A DNA stretch of 39,550 nt from Nanohaloarchaea archaeon B1-Br10_U2g1 (GCA_001563875.1 LKMN01000004.1:1-39550); one strand, 5' to 3'. Counted from the stretch's first letter, positions 23,347 through 31,557 are shown. The notes: generated by a model not told the origin, from the letters alone. Numbers and translations: made by a program.

Positions 23347-24537
23347 TCAGTTGTAGTAAGATTTCTCTAGAAGCTTTTCCTTATCTTCCACAGTTACTCT
23401 GTTCTTTATCATTTCTCTAAGCTCTTCTTGTCCTTTAGTAAAACCTATCATTACAGCTCCAACTAGTCTATCGTTATCGAAGAAGAGTCTTCTGTAGTGT
23501 TGGTCTCCGTAACTTTTTGAGATAGGTTCGCCCGACCAGTCTCCTATAGCGAGGAACTGTGAGCTGAAATGCCCCACTCCATAAGTGTTAACGTAGTCGA
23601 ACACCTTTTCTTCGCCAACCATGTTTTTGGCGGCGGTTTTACCCATCTGTTCGGAGTGGTCCCATGCGCCGTTCACTGTTTTGTCGCCAAATATCGGGTG
23701 TCTGTACTCTACCATGTTTCCTGCAGCGAATATATCTTTTTCAGATGTCTCTAAGTGTTCGTCGGTCTTTATCATGTTTTTACGGTTTTTTCCGACATTA
23801 ACTAGCTCAGAGTTAGGTATCTGTCCGATTGCGACAGCTAATGCATCGCAGCTGAACACTTCTCCATTAATGGTTTCCACTGACTTTACTTCTCCTTCAG
23901 AGCTGTTTAGAGATTCAACCTCTGACTCTGTTACAACGTTGACGCCTTTCTTCTCCAGCTGTTCGTGTATAATTGATGCTCCTTCTCTGTCCAGGCCTCG
24001 GCTCCACCAGTTCTTACCTCTTATCAGGTAGTGGGTCTCTACATCGTTCTCTGCGTACGCTACAGCGAAGTCGATACCGAGTAACCCGCCTCCGACCACT
24101 ACTGCTTTCTCCGAGTTTTCAGCAGATTTCTTGATCTGATCAGCGTCTTCCATAGTCCACATATAATGTAGGTTACTGTATCCTTCATCCTGTGGAAGCT
24201 TTCTGGGACGTCCTCCGGTAGCTACTAGGACTTTGTCATAGTCGTGTTTCTCTCCCTTTTCGGTTTCAACCTTTTTTGTCTCCGAGTTGACGGTAGATAT
24301 CCGTGTATTTAATGAAAGCTGTATGTCCCTTTTCTCGTACCAGTTGCTGTCATGTACACGGGTGTACTGTTTAGGTAGTCGGCCTTTCATGTAGGTCTTT
24401 AACATTATACGGTTGTAGAGCGGGTTAGGTTCGTCCGTGAATACTTTTATCTCTGCTTCTTCATCTAGTTTTCCAAGCTCTTCAGCTGCAGAAGCTCCGG
24501 CTATACCGTTTCCAACTATAACATATTTCTTTGGCAT
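23347..24537 (-). CDS. FAD-dependent pyridine nucleotide-disulfide oxidoreductase
   Basis: 396 residues from MPKKYVIVGNGIAGASAAEEL, where GNGIAGASAAEEL is the FAD-binding GxGxxG fold. The second Rossmann fold is VVVGGGLLGIDFAVAYAEN (NAD(P)H), followed by the FAD Asp block SEKDIFAAGNMVEY. It resembles rubredoxin/ferredoxin reductases and the NirB FAD domain (Y-N-R-I-M-L pattern in NPLYNRIMLKTYMKG). No redox-active CxxC is present, so electrons probably go to a separate ferredoxin or rubredoxin; a 2Fe-2S ferredoxin lies at 27457. The frame is open to 24636, but a TATA-like element at 24562-24572 fits a start at 24537. Confidence 0.88.
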   Translation of the reverse strand: MPKKYVIVGNGIAGASAAEELGKLDEEAEIKVFTDEPNPLYNRIMLKTYMKGRLPKQYTRVHDSNWYEKRDIQLSLNTRISTVNSETKKVETEKGEKHDYDKVLVATGGRPRKLPQDEGYSNLHYMWTMEDADQIKKSAENSEKAVVVGGGLLGIDFAVAYAENDVETHYLIRGKNWWSRGLDREGASIIHEQLEKKGVNVVTESEVESLNSSEGEVKSVETINGEVFSCDALAVAIGQIPNSELVNVGKNRKNMIKTDEHLETSEKDIFAAGNMVEYRHPIFGDKTVNGAWDHSEQMGKTAAKNMVGEEKVFDYVNTYGVGHFSSQFLAIGDWSGEPISKSYGDQHYRRLFFDNDRLVGAVMIGFTKGQEELREMIKNRVTVEDKEKLLEKSYYN

Positions 24538-24561
24538 CCTATACCAAACATTTTTGCTACA

Positions 24562-24572
24562 AAAATTATAAA
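24562..24572 (-). promoter_or_regulatory. TATA box of the FAD oxidoreductase gene
   Basis: Read on the minus strand as TTTATAATTTT, centred about 30 nt before ATG 24537, which makes that ATG a leaderless start. Confidence 0.5.
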
Positions 24573-24645
24573 TTGAGACATTACGTCTAATGGTCGCGTC
24601 TTTATCAGTCTCAAACTCAACCCGTTTATAAACCAAAGTTTGTTT

Positions 24646-24656
24646 TAAAAGCGTTA
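24646..24656 (+). promoter_or_regulatory. TATA-like element of the tRNA-Asp gene
   Basis: The AT-rich TTTTAAAAGC stretch lies about 27 nt before the first base of tRNA-Asp (24678), the usual archaeal spacing. Confidence 0.4.
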
Positions 24657-24677
24657 ACGGTTAAACCTGTTCATACA

Positions 24678-24752
24678 GCGGAGCTGGTGTAGTCCGGCCC
24701 ATCATATCACCCTGTCACGGTGATGACGCGGGTTCAAATCCCGCGCTCCGCG
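24678..24752 (+). tRNA. tRNA-Asp (anticodon GTC)
   Basis: A full cloverleaf: acceptor GCGGAGC (24678-24684) with GCTCCGC (24745-24751) and discriminator G; anticodon stem TCACC/GGTGA around loop CTGTCAC with anticodon GTC; T-stem GCGGG/CCCGC around TTCAAAT. The discriminator G73 and anticodon are the known aspartate identity elements. The D-arm has the archaeal tRNA-Asp form with few pairs. There is no intron and no encoded CCA; the next bases are CTA. Confidence 0.95.
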
Positions 24753-24873
24753 CTATCCATATTCAAAACTCTCTTATTGTAGGACAATATTTTCTCCGCG
24801 ACGATCAATTTTCAACAGTATGACGATGTAACATGTAGAAGTTCTGATAGATCGAATTTTACAGGGCCATGAA

Positions 24874-25434
24874 CTAAAATCTTCCTAATATCTCAGATAT
24901 GAAGCCTTCCTGTAAATCTTCCGAGCAAATCCTCTGCTTTTCAGCATTGAGCTCGTCTTCAAGATAATATGCTGCAATCTCTAGGTTCTCATCGGGCTGT
25001 ATAAGACCACGGTCCTTATTGTAGTTGAGCATACCGTGCTCGTCAAGCTTGTCAAGATGAGTCTGATAAAGAGCTACATATACTCTTTTCCGTTCGTCTG
25101 AATCTAGAGCATCCACGGATACGCCTTGCTGATAGGCCGCAACATTTTCTGATATATCTCCTAGAGTGAAAAGTTCGCTGTCTGATTCCATCATATATCT
25201 TAGCACAGCTCTTCTACGGGAATTTCCCAGTAGGCTAAAAAGATCGTCTTTATGTATCCCTTCCCGAGCTTCCTCCTCTAAAAGATTTGATTCTTCAGCA
25301 GTATCTAATTCGCTGCTATCTCCATAACTGCTGTCACCATCTTCCAGCCTTTTAGGTATCTCTCGCAGGGTTTCCAATACGTTTCCACTATAGTCTCCGT
25401 TAGATTCAGGATCCATTTTTATTTCAACATCCAA
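24874..25434 (-). CDS. DUF7344-type winged-helix protein
   Basis: 186 residues with a haloarchaeal DUF7344-like winged helix at about 64-150: DLFSLLGNSRRRAVLRYMME (the LSNSRRRxVL hallmark), TLGDISENVAAYQQGV, ERKRVYVALYQTHLDKLDEH and GMLNYNKDRGLIQP. The first 60 residues are acidic and disordered, with E/D/S-rich runs; the last 35 form a helix. No membrane helix. Likely a transcription regulator; its targets are unknown. It stands alone between the tRNA and superoxide dismutase. This family is characteristic of haloarchaea, which supports the salty habitat or transfer from a host. Confidence 0.75.
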   Translation of the reverse strand: MDVEIKMDPESNGDYSGNVLETLREIPKRLEDGDSSYGDSSELDTAEESNLLEEEAREGIHKDDLFSLLGNSRRRAVLRYMMESDSELFTLGDISENVAAYQQGVSVDALDSDERKRVYVALYQTHLDKLDEHGMLNYNKDRGLIQPDENLEIAAYYLEDELNAEKQRICSEDLQEGFISEILGRF

Positions 25435-25526
25435 TCATTTCTAACATAAATTATATATTTGATGTGTTTTTGCTCAATAAAGTAAAAAGAATAAAAGAGG
25501 AGACTAAGGTTTCCTGTAACTCCTAT

Positions 25527-26126
25527 CTAAAACCTTCCTACAACCTTATTGTACCTATTCTGTACGTCATTCCAGTCTACAAGTTCGAAAAATCCTTCTA
25601 TAAAATCGCCTCTCTCGGGTCCGTAGTCGTGATAGTAGCTGTGTTCCCAGACATCCAAGGCCAGCACCGGATGCGCTCCCCAGACAGCACCCTCATCATG
25701 TCTATCTACTGTGACGTTGTGAAGTTCATCTGAGTAAGGTATATAGACTAGGAGAGCCCAGCCGCTTGCTGCCTTTGCAGCCTCTACAAACTCGTTCTTC
25801 CAGTTTTCGTAGCTTCCAAAGTCTTCTTCGATTCTTTCAAGGAGCTCTCCTTCCGGTTTTCCTCCTCCGTTAGGGCTCATGTTCTGCCAGAAGATATCAT
25901 GAAGTATGTTGCCGCAGAAGTTGTGTGTAAATGAGTTCAGGATACTTCCTGTGCTGGAGAAGTCTCCTGTTTCGCGCTGCTCTTCTAGCCGTTTCTCGGC
26001 TTGGTTCCACCCGTTTACATAGCCTTGGTGGTGTGTGCCGTGGTGCCATTCAACTACTTTTCCGGATATGTGTGGTGCGAGGTCTTCATAGTCATAATCT
26101 ATATCGATTAAGCTGTGTTCTGTCAT
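25527..26126 (-). CDS. sod: Superoxide dismutase (Fe/Mn family)
   Basis: 199 residues. Converts superoxide to O2 and H2O2 using Mn or Fe. The four metal ligands are placed as in the family: H28 (EWHHGTHHQGYV), H76 (GNILHDIFWQNM), D158 and H162 (LDVWEHSYYHDY). GGGKPEG and the short acidic insertions are typical of haloarchaeal SODs. Whether it uses Fe or Mn cannot be decided by eye. It indicates exposure to oxygen. The next gene on the strand, an anchored exported protein, ends 84 bp upstream. Confidence 0.95.
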   Translation of the reverse strand: MTEHSLIDIDYDYEDLAPHISGKVVEWHHGTHHQGYVNGWNQAEKRLEEQRETGDFSSTGSILNSFTHNFCGNILHDIFWQNMSPNGGGKPEGELLERIEEDFGSYENWKNEFVEAAKAASGWALLVYIPYSDELHNVTVDRHDEGAVWGAHPVLALDVWEHSYYHDYGPERGDFIEGFFELVDWNDVQNRYNKVVGRF

Positions 26127-26209
26127 ATAGCATTTATGTGTATGAGGTGACTTAGTGCTTTCGGTTACATAAAATAAAAAGAGAAGTAAATAGGGATTTG
26201 AACGCTGAC

Positions 26210-26938
26210 TTAAGGCTCTTCGAGCTCTATATCTTCTTCATCTAGTTCAAGTTCGTCTCCTTCCGGTTCCTGCATCTCTATATCTTCTTCACCAGGCATC
26301 TCTTCTTCAGGCATTTCTTCCATTCCTTGCATCTGTTCCATCTGTGTTACTGTTTCTTCAATGTTGATTGGGTTCTGCATCATCATGTCTTGGATTTCTG
26401 GGAATAGAAGTTCTGCGTCAGGTGAGACGTAGAATGTTTCTGTCTGTGTCTGTGTCTCGTTCTCCATCTCTACTTCAGCTTCTATTGAAGCGTAGTACAT
26501 TCCGTGAGCCTGTTCAATCTCTGCAATCTCGATGTCTTCAGCTTCTCCAGAGGCTTCGAAAAGACTGTTAATACTGTCTTCTACCTCCTGAGGTGTTGCC
26601 TGCGGGGAGTCGGTTGCTGTGAAACCGAATCCTACTATTAGTCCGAGCACGATTCCTGCTATTAGTCCTCCTGAAAGTACTTGGTTTCTGCTGAAACCGT
26701 CTAGAAAGTTCTCAGTAGTTTCTTCATTTACTGTTTCTACAGTTTCTTCTGTATCCTCTTCAGATTCTTCACTAGTTCCTGTTAACGGTTCGAGGAATTC
26801 TTTGATTGTTTTCCTGTCTCTTCCTTGTTCTTCTGTTTCAAGTAGTTCCTCGTAGTCCGGATCCTCTAGATCTTCTATAGCCTTCTTGGCTTCTTCAACG
26901 TTCTGATCCAGAATCTCTTCATAATCCTTCTCTGACAT
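26210..26938 (-). CDS. Membrane-anchored acidic exported protein
   Basis: 242 residues. A highly acidic cytoplasmic N-terminal region (1-85), one transmembrane helix at about 87-106 (NQVLSGGLIAGIVLGLIVGF) and an extracytoplasmic domain at about 113-190 with EVEDSINSLFEAS and MYYASIEAEVEMEN, then FYVSPDAELLFPEI, a pattern seen at the N-terminal side of archaeal thioredoxin-like DsbA proteins. It has no CxxC of its own and ends in a low-complexity Met/Glu/Pro-rich tail (MEEMPEEEMPGEEDIEMQEP). It may be a scaffold or a remnant of a redox protein (inference). Start ATG 26938; 84 bp from the SOD gene. Confidence 0.65.
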   Translation of the reverse strand: MSEKDYEEILDQNVEEAKKAIEDLEDPDYEELLETEEQGRDRKTIKEFLEPLTGTSEESEEDTEETVETVNEETTENFLDGFSRNQVLSGGLIAGIVLGLIVGFGFTATDSPQATPQEVEDSINSLFEASGEAEDIEIAEIEQAHGMYYASIEAEVEMENETQTQTETFYVSPDAELLFPEIQDMMMQNPINIEETVTQMEQMQGMEEMPEEEMPGEEDIEMQEPEGDELELDEEDIELEEP

Positions 26939-27203
26939 ATGTTTGATATCTTATTAACCAGTCTTTTAAAACTGTAGTTTGTTTAACTCAGTTTTAAGCC
27001 ATTTTAACCCGTTTGTAAAGCTTTCGAACCTCTTTCGATCCATTAGACGTTACTAAACAGTGTTCACATCATCTGAAACTTTTTGAGGATATATTTGAGA
27101 TTCAATAGATCTTTTTAGATTATTTTTGATAAATTTAACCTTTGGAGAAGAGAGGATGGGGCCGAATTTATGATTTTAAATAATTTTACTTATCTTTAAC
27201 CCT
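26939..27203. other. AT-rich spacer without a supported gene
   Basis: 265 bases of AT-rich DNA upstream of the anchored protein gene and the small zinc-finger reading frame. Two TATA-like stretches (about 27172-27185 and 27190-27199) lie before the GTG at 27204. I see no gene, repeat or RNA that I can support in the remainder. Confidence 0.4.
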
Positions 27204-27318
27204 GTGGAGGAGGTAGTTACAAGTCTGGAGAAAGTGTGTAAATCAGGAGTGTGAAAAAATAACTATGCTAGGCTTATGTAATCGTTGCACTTATCAAAGA
27301 GTTAGGAAGTATGATTAA
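27204..27318 (+). pseudogene. Possible frameshifted four-cysteine zinc-finger microprotein
   Basis: GTG 27204 opens MEEVVTSLEKVCKSGV and stops at TGA. The +1 frame, open from 27217 to TAA 27316-27318, contains C-x4-C ... C-x2-C (KCVNQECEKITMLGLCNRC), a plausible zinc knuckle, but has no usual start codon before it. One base less in the AAA at 27231-27233 would give a 37-residue zinc-finger protein. The TAA stop shares TTAA with the stop of the convergent zinc-ribbon gene, the same end-overlap seen in five other pairs here. Alternatives: base-call error, a decayed gene, or chance. Confidence 0.35.
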
Positions 27319-27422
27319 GGGTCACTACAGTCTCTTATGAACCCACAGTTAAAGCATTTAAGTTCGCAGTCAATGTACTCCTCCATTTCATCTCCACAGT
27401 TCCAGCATTGAATATATACCAT
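27315..27422 (-). CDS. Tiny zinc-ribbon protein, 35 aa
   Basis: 35 residues, MVYIQCWNCGDEMEEYIDCE then LKCFNCGFIRDCSDP. C6-x2-C9 and C23-x2-C26 give one zinc ribbon; C19 and C32 are extra. It resembles the many small CPxCG-like zinc-finger proteins of haloarchaea. The frame can be extended back to 27515, into the ferredoxin gene, but that extension lacks conservation-like features; an AT-rich element around 27445-27465 fits a start at 27422. Function unknown, possibly RNA- or protein-binding. Confidence 0.6.
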   Translation of the reverse strand: MVYIQCWNCGDEMEEYIDCELKCFNCGFIRDCSDP

Positions 27423-27456
27423 TCTGGTACACCTATTAGTGTATTGGTTTCCATAT

Positions 27457-27762
27457 CTATATCCATTCGGGCTCTGATATCTTGATATCTCCATATACCT
27501 CTGCCTGACATCCAAGTCTGAAAGGACCGTCTAGTACTTCATCGCCTTGGAAACGTCTTAAAGTATTTTTCTCGTCCTCCTGCATCTCTGAAAGGTTTTC
27601 CATACCTTCTTTAACTTCTATACGACAGGTAGTACAGTTACAGAACCCTCCACAGGCATGAAGCCACTCTACACCTCCCTCTAATAAAGCGTTGAGAACA
27701 TCTTGACCTTCTTCAGCTTCAACTTCTTTATGTCGGTCAACAATTTCGATAGTGTAACTCAT
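27457..27762 (-). CDS. 2Fe-2S ferredoxin
   Basis: 101 residues. Cluster ligands C37, C43, C46 (ACGGFCNCTTC; C41 is extra) and C85 (LGCQ) match adrenodoxin-type/bacterial 2Fe-2S ferredoxins. Further family blocks are EGQDVLNALLEGGVEWL near the N-terminus and RLGCQAEVYGDIKI near the end. It carries electrons between a reductase and an oxidase; the FAD oxidoreductase at 23347 is a candidate partner. It sits 39 bp downstream of the site-2 protease gene, so the two may form one transcript. Acidic surface as in haloarchaeal ferredoxins, but without their N-terminal insertion. Confidence 0.92.
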   Translation of the reverse strand: MSYTIEIVDRHKEVEAEEGQDVLNALLEGGVEWLHACGGFCNCTTCRIEVKEGMENLSEMQEDEKNTLRRFQGDEVLDGPFRLGCQAEVYGDIKISEPEWI

Positions 27763-27801
27763 AGTTCTATCCGAGGTTGGAAATCTAAAAAAGGTTGAGT
27801 T

Positions 27802-28998
27802 TTAGAATCCGAGAAGAACCACCACTATTGTACCTAAGAGTAGTGCCCACATAACAAGTGAGAACTTGTTCAGATACTTGACGTTCTCTTCTCCCCAGAA
27901 CTCGGTTATCAGCGTTTCAACGGTTAGACCGCCGTCAAGAGGCTTTATAGGAACCATGTTAAACAGGCCGATCAAGAAGTTCAGCGTAGCTACAGTAAGC
28001 AACATAGATGTGAACCACTGCAGAGGTGCCTGATACGGTTCCAGAGACTCTCTAATCTCTCTAACTTCTCCTTCGCCTACTTCAACCGTAAACTCTCCTT
28101 CTGACGTATCAACTACTATTTGCTGTCCAATCTCCAGATCTACAGTAGACGCTTCAATATCCTCTATACTCTCAATTTCAAAGCCGTCAATAGAGTAGAG
28201 AGTTCCGTTTCTCATTCCTGCTTGGTATGCAGGACCTTCTTCAGTAGCAATGTATTCTATTCCTTCGTCTCCTTGGAACAACTGTACTCCTATAACTGCG
28301 TCTTCCGTAGTCTCTGCTGCGGCAAAAGTCATTCCTAGAGCTAAACCCAGGAACAGTGCTGCTGTAACGTAGTTTGCAAAGCTTCCTGCACATAATACTT
28401 TGAGACGTGATTTCCAGTCTCCTCCCTCCCAGATTGTATGCGAGCCGGATTCTTCCTGTTCTGAACCAGGGAGCATGTTCTCGCCTTTAGGCTCTACGAA
28501 AGCTCCTGGAAGTATACCCAGTACGAGCCAGCCTACAGAGTTTATCTCAAATCCTTCTGCACGCGCAATAATTGCATGACTCATCTCGTGTACAAACATC
28601 AGCACTGCTATAGAGATAACCCAGTACTCTACAGGCACAAATGTTGCTCCTGCCTGCCACTCTGTCTCTGACTCCAGTCCGGGAAGTATCATTGCTGGTC
28701 CTCCCTCTGTAGATCCTGTATCTATCATGAAGTAGAACGTGAACAGTACCATACCCAGTGCTATTACGATACTTATTAGACCCGTAAGGACACCGAGAGA
28801 TCCGTATGCTTTCCAGAAACGAGGGAATTTACTCGCTATCTGATCAATCTTCTGGAGACCTCTATCGGTTCTCCTGTAGAAAAGTATAAACTGTCTTTCA
28901 ACGTTTTCTCTGTCCCACCAAAGTACTGCTGCAACAACAACGGTAAGTGCCACAGAGAATATCAATCTAGGATTAGTCTCGGCTAAAAGTTCTAACAT
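27802..28998 (-). CDS. Site-2 protease family (M50) intramembrane metalloprotease
   Basis: 398 residues. Intramembrane zinc protease: H137-E-M-S-H141 in a transmembrane segment (IAVLMFVHEMSHAIIARAEGF), and the third ligand in NMVPIKPLDGG (D355). Further helices lie at 10-28, 70-92, about 200-225 and 320-345, and the last at 380-398. A PDZ domain sits between the two active-site halves (about 235-310, EGPAYQAGMRNGTLYSIDGF). Such proteases cut membrane-bound regulators or signal peptides. Two membrane-anchored winged-helix regulators in this window would be plausible substrates (inference). Start ATG 28998. Confidence 0.9.
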   Translation of the reverse strand: MLELLAETNPRLIFSVALTVVVAAVLWWDRENVERQFILFYRRTDRGLQKIDQIASKFPRFWKAYGSLGVLTGLISIVIALGMVLFTFYFMIDTGSTEGGPAMILPGLESETEWQAGATFVPVEYWVISIAVLMFVHEMSHAIIARAEGFEINSVGWLVLGILPGAFVEPKGENMLPGSEQEESGSHTIWEGGDWKSRLKVLCAGSFANYVTAALFLGLALGMTFAAAETTEDAVIGVQLFQGDEGIEYIATEEGPAYQAGMRNGTLYSIDGFEIESIEDIEASTVDLEIGQQIVVDTSEGEFTVEVGEGEVREIRESLEPYQAPLQWFTSMLLTVATLNFLIGLFNMVPIKPLDGGLTVETLITEFWGEENVKYLNKFSLVMWALLLGTIVVVLLGF

Positions 28999-29050
28999 AT
29001 TATCTGTAACACAAGTTGAGGTTTAAAAACCCGGCTCACTCTATAACACT

Positions 29051-29061
29051 CTAATAAAAAT
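29051..29061 (+). promoter_or_regulatory. TATA box of lysS
   Basis: CTAATAAAAAT is centred about 26 nt before ATG 29081, fitting a leaderless mRNA for the lysS operon. Confidence 0.5.
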
Positions 29062-29080
29062 TCAGTTACTACCCGGTATT

Positions 29081-30679
29081 ATGACGGAACAACCTCTCTT
29101 CTGGTCTGATCAGTTAGCTTTCGGAGTGACAAGAAAATTCCCTGACCGTGACACTTACGTATGTGCCTCAGGTATCTCTCCATCTGGAATAGTGCACGCA
29201 GGAAACTTCAGAGAAATAATAACAACAGATTTTGTAGTAAAATCACTTAAGAATAGAGGTGAGGACGTACGTTTTATCTACTCCTGGGACGACTACGACC
29301 GTTTTAGAAAAGTTCCTGCCAACGTACCTGACGAATTCGAAAAATACATCGGGCTACCGTTAAGCAAGGTTCCAAGCCCTGATGAGGGGTACGACTCGTA
29401 CGCAGACTATTTTGAATCCCGTCTGGAAGAGGAGCTTGAAGATATGCATATGGATATAGAGTTTATCCGGCAGACAGAGATGTTCGAAAAATGCGAGTAC
29501 GCAGACCCTATCAAGAGAGCTATGAACAGCCGGGACGAGATCCGAGAGATACTGAACCAGTACCGTTCAGAGCCGCTACAAGAAGAATGGTATCCTCTGA
29601 GAGTTTATTGTGAAAAATGCGAGAAAGACTTTACAGAGGTTAAAGATTACGATGGAGAGTACACTGTAAAATACTACTGTGAAGAGTGCGAGGAAGAAGA
29701 TGAAATAGATTTCAGTGAGAAAGGACTGGTCAAACCTCCTTGGAGAGTTGACTGGCCGATGAGATGGAGCTACGAACAGGTAAGCTTCGAACCAGGCGGA
29801 AAAGAACATAGCGTAGAAGGCGGTTCAAGGACAACCGCAGTAGATATAGTTCAACAGATCTACCAGGATGAGCCACCGGTATACCAGATGTACGAATTTG
29901 TTACGAAAGATGGGGCAAAGATATCAGGTAGCAGCGGGGAAGACGCTTTTACTATATCACAGCTGAAAGAAGTTTACCCGCCAGAGATGATAAGATTCCT
30001 TTTCTCAGAAACCAAACCTAACAAAGCGTTCGAAATACCGTTTGATGAAGATATATTCCAACGTTACGAAAAGTTTGACAAGATAGAGGACGCCTACTTT
30101 AATCCTGAAAAAATGGAGAATGAAAGAAAAAGAAAACACTGGAAAAGAGTTTACGAACTGGCAATGGTCGAAATACCGGATGAAAAACCTTTAAGGGTTC
30201 CGTTCCAACATGCCTCATTTGTATCTCAGACCGTGCCAGAGGAGGAATGGAGCACAAAAGGTATAGAGTCCTTAAAGAGAACAGGCCATATACCGGAAGA
30301 CCTCTCTGAACAAAACGTTGAAAGAGTCCTATCAAGGTTTGAAAGAGCTAAAAACTGGGCTAGAGAACACGCACCGGAAGACTACAGATACTCAATCAAC
30401 TTTGAAGTACCGGATAGCATAGTCTCCGAAATGGAAGAAAGCCAGATTGAGGCAATAAATCTGTTGGCGGAAAGACTGAAGGACCAAAGCTTCGACAACT
30501 CAGACGATCTAGACAAAGCTATATTTGACGTTAAAAAGGAGTCAGAACTGGGGACAGGCGATTTCTTCAACACATCTTACAAAGTATTGCTTGGCCGTGA
30601 ACAGGGTCCTCGTCTTTCCAGGCTGATAATGTCGCTGGGGCAGAAAGAAACAGTAAAGATTCTGAAACAGGTGAATTAG
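29081..30679 (+). CDS. lysS: Lysyl-tRNA synthetase, class I
   Basis: 532 residues. The archaeal class I enzyme, unrelated to bacterial class II LysRS. The HIGH-like motif is PSGIVHAGN (34-42) and the KMSKS-like motif is K280-I-S-G-S-S-G. A zinc-ribbon-like insertion with four cysteines (CEKCEKDF and YYCEECEEED, about 178-207) and the C-terminal helical anticodon-binding domain complete the family layout. Start ATG 29081. It heads an operon: two bases later a small protein, then a rhomboid protease. Confidence 0.96.
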   Translation: MTEQPLFWSDQLAFGVTRKFPDRDTYVCASGISPSGIVHAGNFREIITTDFVVKSLKNRGEDVRFIYSWDDYDRFRKVPANVPDEFEKYIGLPLSKVPSPDEGYDSYADYFESRLEEELEDMHMDIEFIRQTEMFEKCEYADPIKRAMNSRDEIREILNQYRSEPLQEEWYPLRVYCEKCEKDFTEVKDYDGEYTVKYYCEECEEEDEIDFSEKGLVKPPWRVDWPMRWSYEQVSFEPGGKEHSVEGGSRTTAVDIVQQIYQDEPPVYQMYEFVTKDGAKISGSSGEDAFTISQLKEVYPPEMIRFLFSETKPNKAFEIPFDEDIFQRYEKFDKIEDAYFNPEKMENERKRKHWKRVYELAMVEIPDEKPLRVPFQHASFVSQTVPEEEWSTKGIESLKRTGHIPEDLSEQNVERVLSRFERAKNWAREHAPEDYRYSINFEVPDSIVSEMEESQIEAINLLAERLKDQSFDNSDDLDKAIFDVKKESELGTGDFFNTSYKVLLGREQGPRLSRLIMSLGQKETVKILKQVN

Positions 30680-30681
30680 CA

Positions 30682-30906
30682 TTGTCCGAGAAAGGAAGAG
30701 ATCTATTTGAACGGCTTTCAACTTTGGGACTTATGCTGGAAGACAGAGAACAGATTGATCTTCATAGAAAGGCTGCAAAACATTTTGAAGCCGCAGCAGT
30801 ATACGAAAACAAGGAAAAAAAGCCGAACACAAGATACGAGTATGAATCTGCAGAGTACTGCTTAGATCAAATTGAATCGGTTGAAGAGATAGACAAAGGC
30901 TACTAA
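30682..30906 (+). CDS. Small helical unknown protein, 74 aa, TTG start
   Basis: 74 residues beginning at TTG 30682, supported by GGTGA at 30670-30674, seven bases upstream. The sequence is entirely helical with an AAKHFEAAAVYENKEK-like pattern reminiscent of a TPR or MIT-type hairpin (KAAKHFEAAAVYEN ... YEYESAEYCLDQIE). No membrane or metal features. It starts two bases after lysS and ends nine bases before the rhomboid gene, so it is surely part of that transcript. Function unknown. Confidence 0.7.
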   Translation: MSEKGRDLFERLSTLGLMLEDREQIDLHRKAAKHFEAAAVYENKEKKPNTRYEYESAEYCLDQIESVEEIDKGY

Positions 30907-30915
30907 GATTAACAA

Positions 30916-31557
30916 GTGAAAAGACTAGATAATATGACGGATGAAAGATTCGGTTTTACGGCCTTAAAGCTATGTGGAGTTCTTTCGGTTGCCTATGGTT
31001 TACAGGTCTTTGCCGGATTTGAGCCTGCTTTCAATGCTTCAGAGTCAGAGTGGTGGAAATTCTTCACATCTATACTTGGACACAGTGATCTGCAACATCT
31101 CCTGAACAATATGTTCTTTATAGGCCTGTTCGGATCTCTACTTGAACGGTATACCTCCTCCAAAACATTCCTTAAAGTATTCTTTGGATCAGCAATACTT
31201 GCTAACTTTTCAGCATTCATATTTTTCCCGGAATCATATATTATAGGCGCTTCCGGCGGAGGAATGGGTTTGATGGCAGCTTTAGCTGTCTACCGTCCTA
31301 GAAATGTTGGGCTTGCATTAGGTGTTCCTGTACCTATGTGGGCAGCTTTCTTAATCTATGTAGTAATTGATTTGGTAGGTTTATCTGCCACAAATAATGT
31401 TGCGAACGAGGCGCATCTACTTGGAATTCTGGCAGGCTCTGTTGCGGGGCTTTGGCTAAGAGAAGAACCTTACCGGAAGGAAGATGATGACGAGGATGGT
31501 TTCAACGACTGGGAGAGAAAGATAAGAGAATGGGAAGAAAAATGGATGATGAGTTAG
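30916..31557 (+). CDS. Rhomboid family intramembrane serine protease
   Basis: 213 residues with six predicted transmembrane helices. Catalytic Ser113 in GASGGGMG and His167 in NEAHLLGILAGS form the rhomboid dyad; H61-L-L-N-N is the family HxxxN block. A long charged C-terminal tail (about 183-213, EDDDEDGFNDWERKIREWEEKW) is cytoplasmic. The start is taken as GTG 30916; ATG 30934 (MTDERFGF) is an alternative. It ends the lysS operon. It and the site-2 protease at 27802 give the window two intramembrane proteases. Its stop overlaps the stop of the convergent Q-rich gene. Confidence 0.9.
   Translation: MKRLDNMTDERFGFTALKLCGVLSVAYGLQVFAGFEPAFNASESEWWKFFTSILGHSDLQHLLNNMFFIGLFGSLLERYTSSKTFLKVFFGSAILANFSAFIFFPESYIIGASGGGMGLMAALAVYRPRNVGLALGVPVPMWAAFLIYVVIDLVGLSATNNVANEAHLLGILAGSVAGLWLREEPYRKEDDDEDGFNDWERKIREWEEKWMMS

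Noticed and set aside
24538-24636. 33-residue N-terminal extension of the FAD oxidoreductase
   Set aside because: The GxGxxG fold normally begins within the first ten residues, and a TATA-like element lies inside the extension.
24678-24752. Integration site at the tRNA-Asp 3' end
   Set aside because: No integrase gene and no repeat of the tRNA 3' end is visible in the window.
27423-27515. N-terminal extension of the zinc-ribbon protein into the ferredoxin gene
   Set aside because: The extension is mostly antisense-frame-like polar sequence overlapping the ferredoxin C-terminus; the compact C4 unit with Met at 27422 is sufficient.
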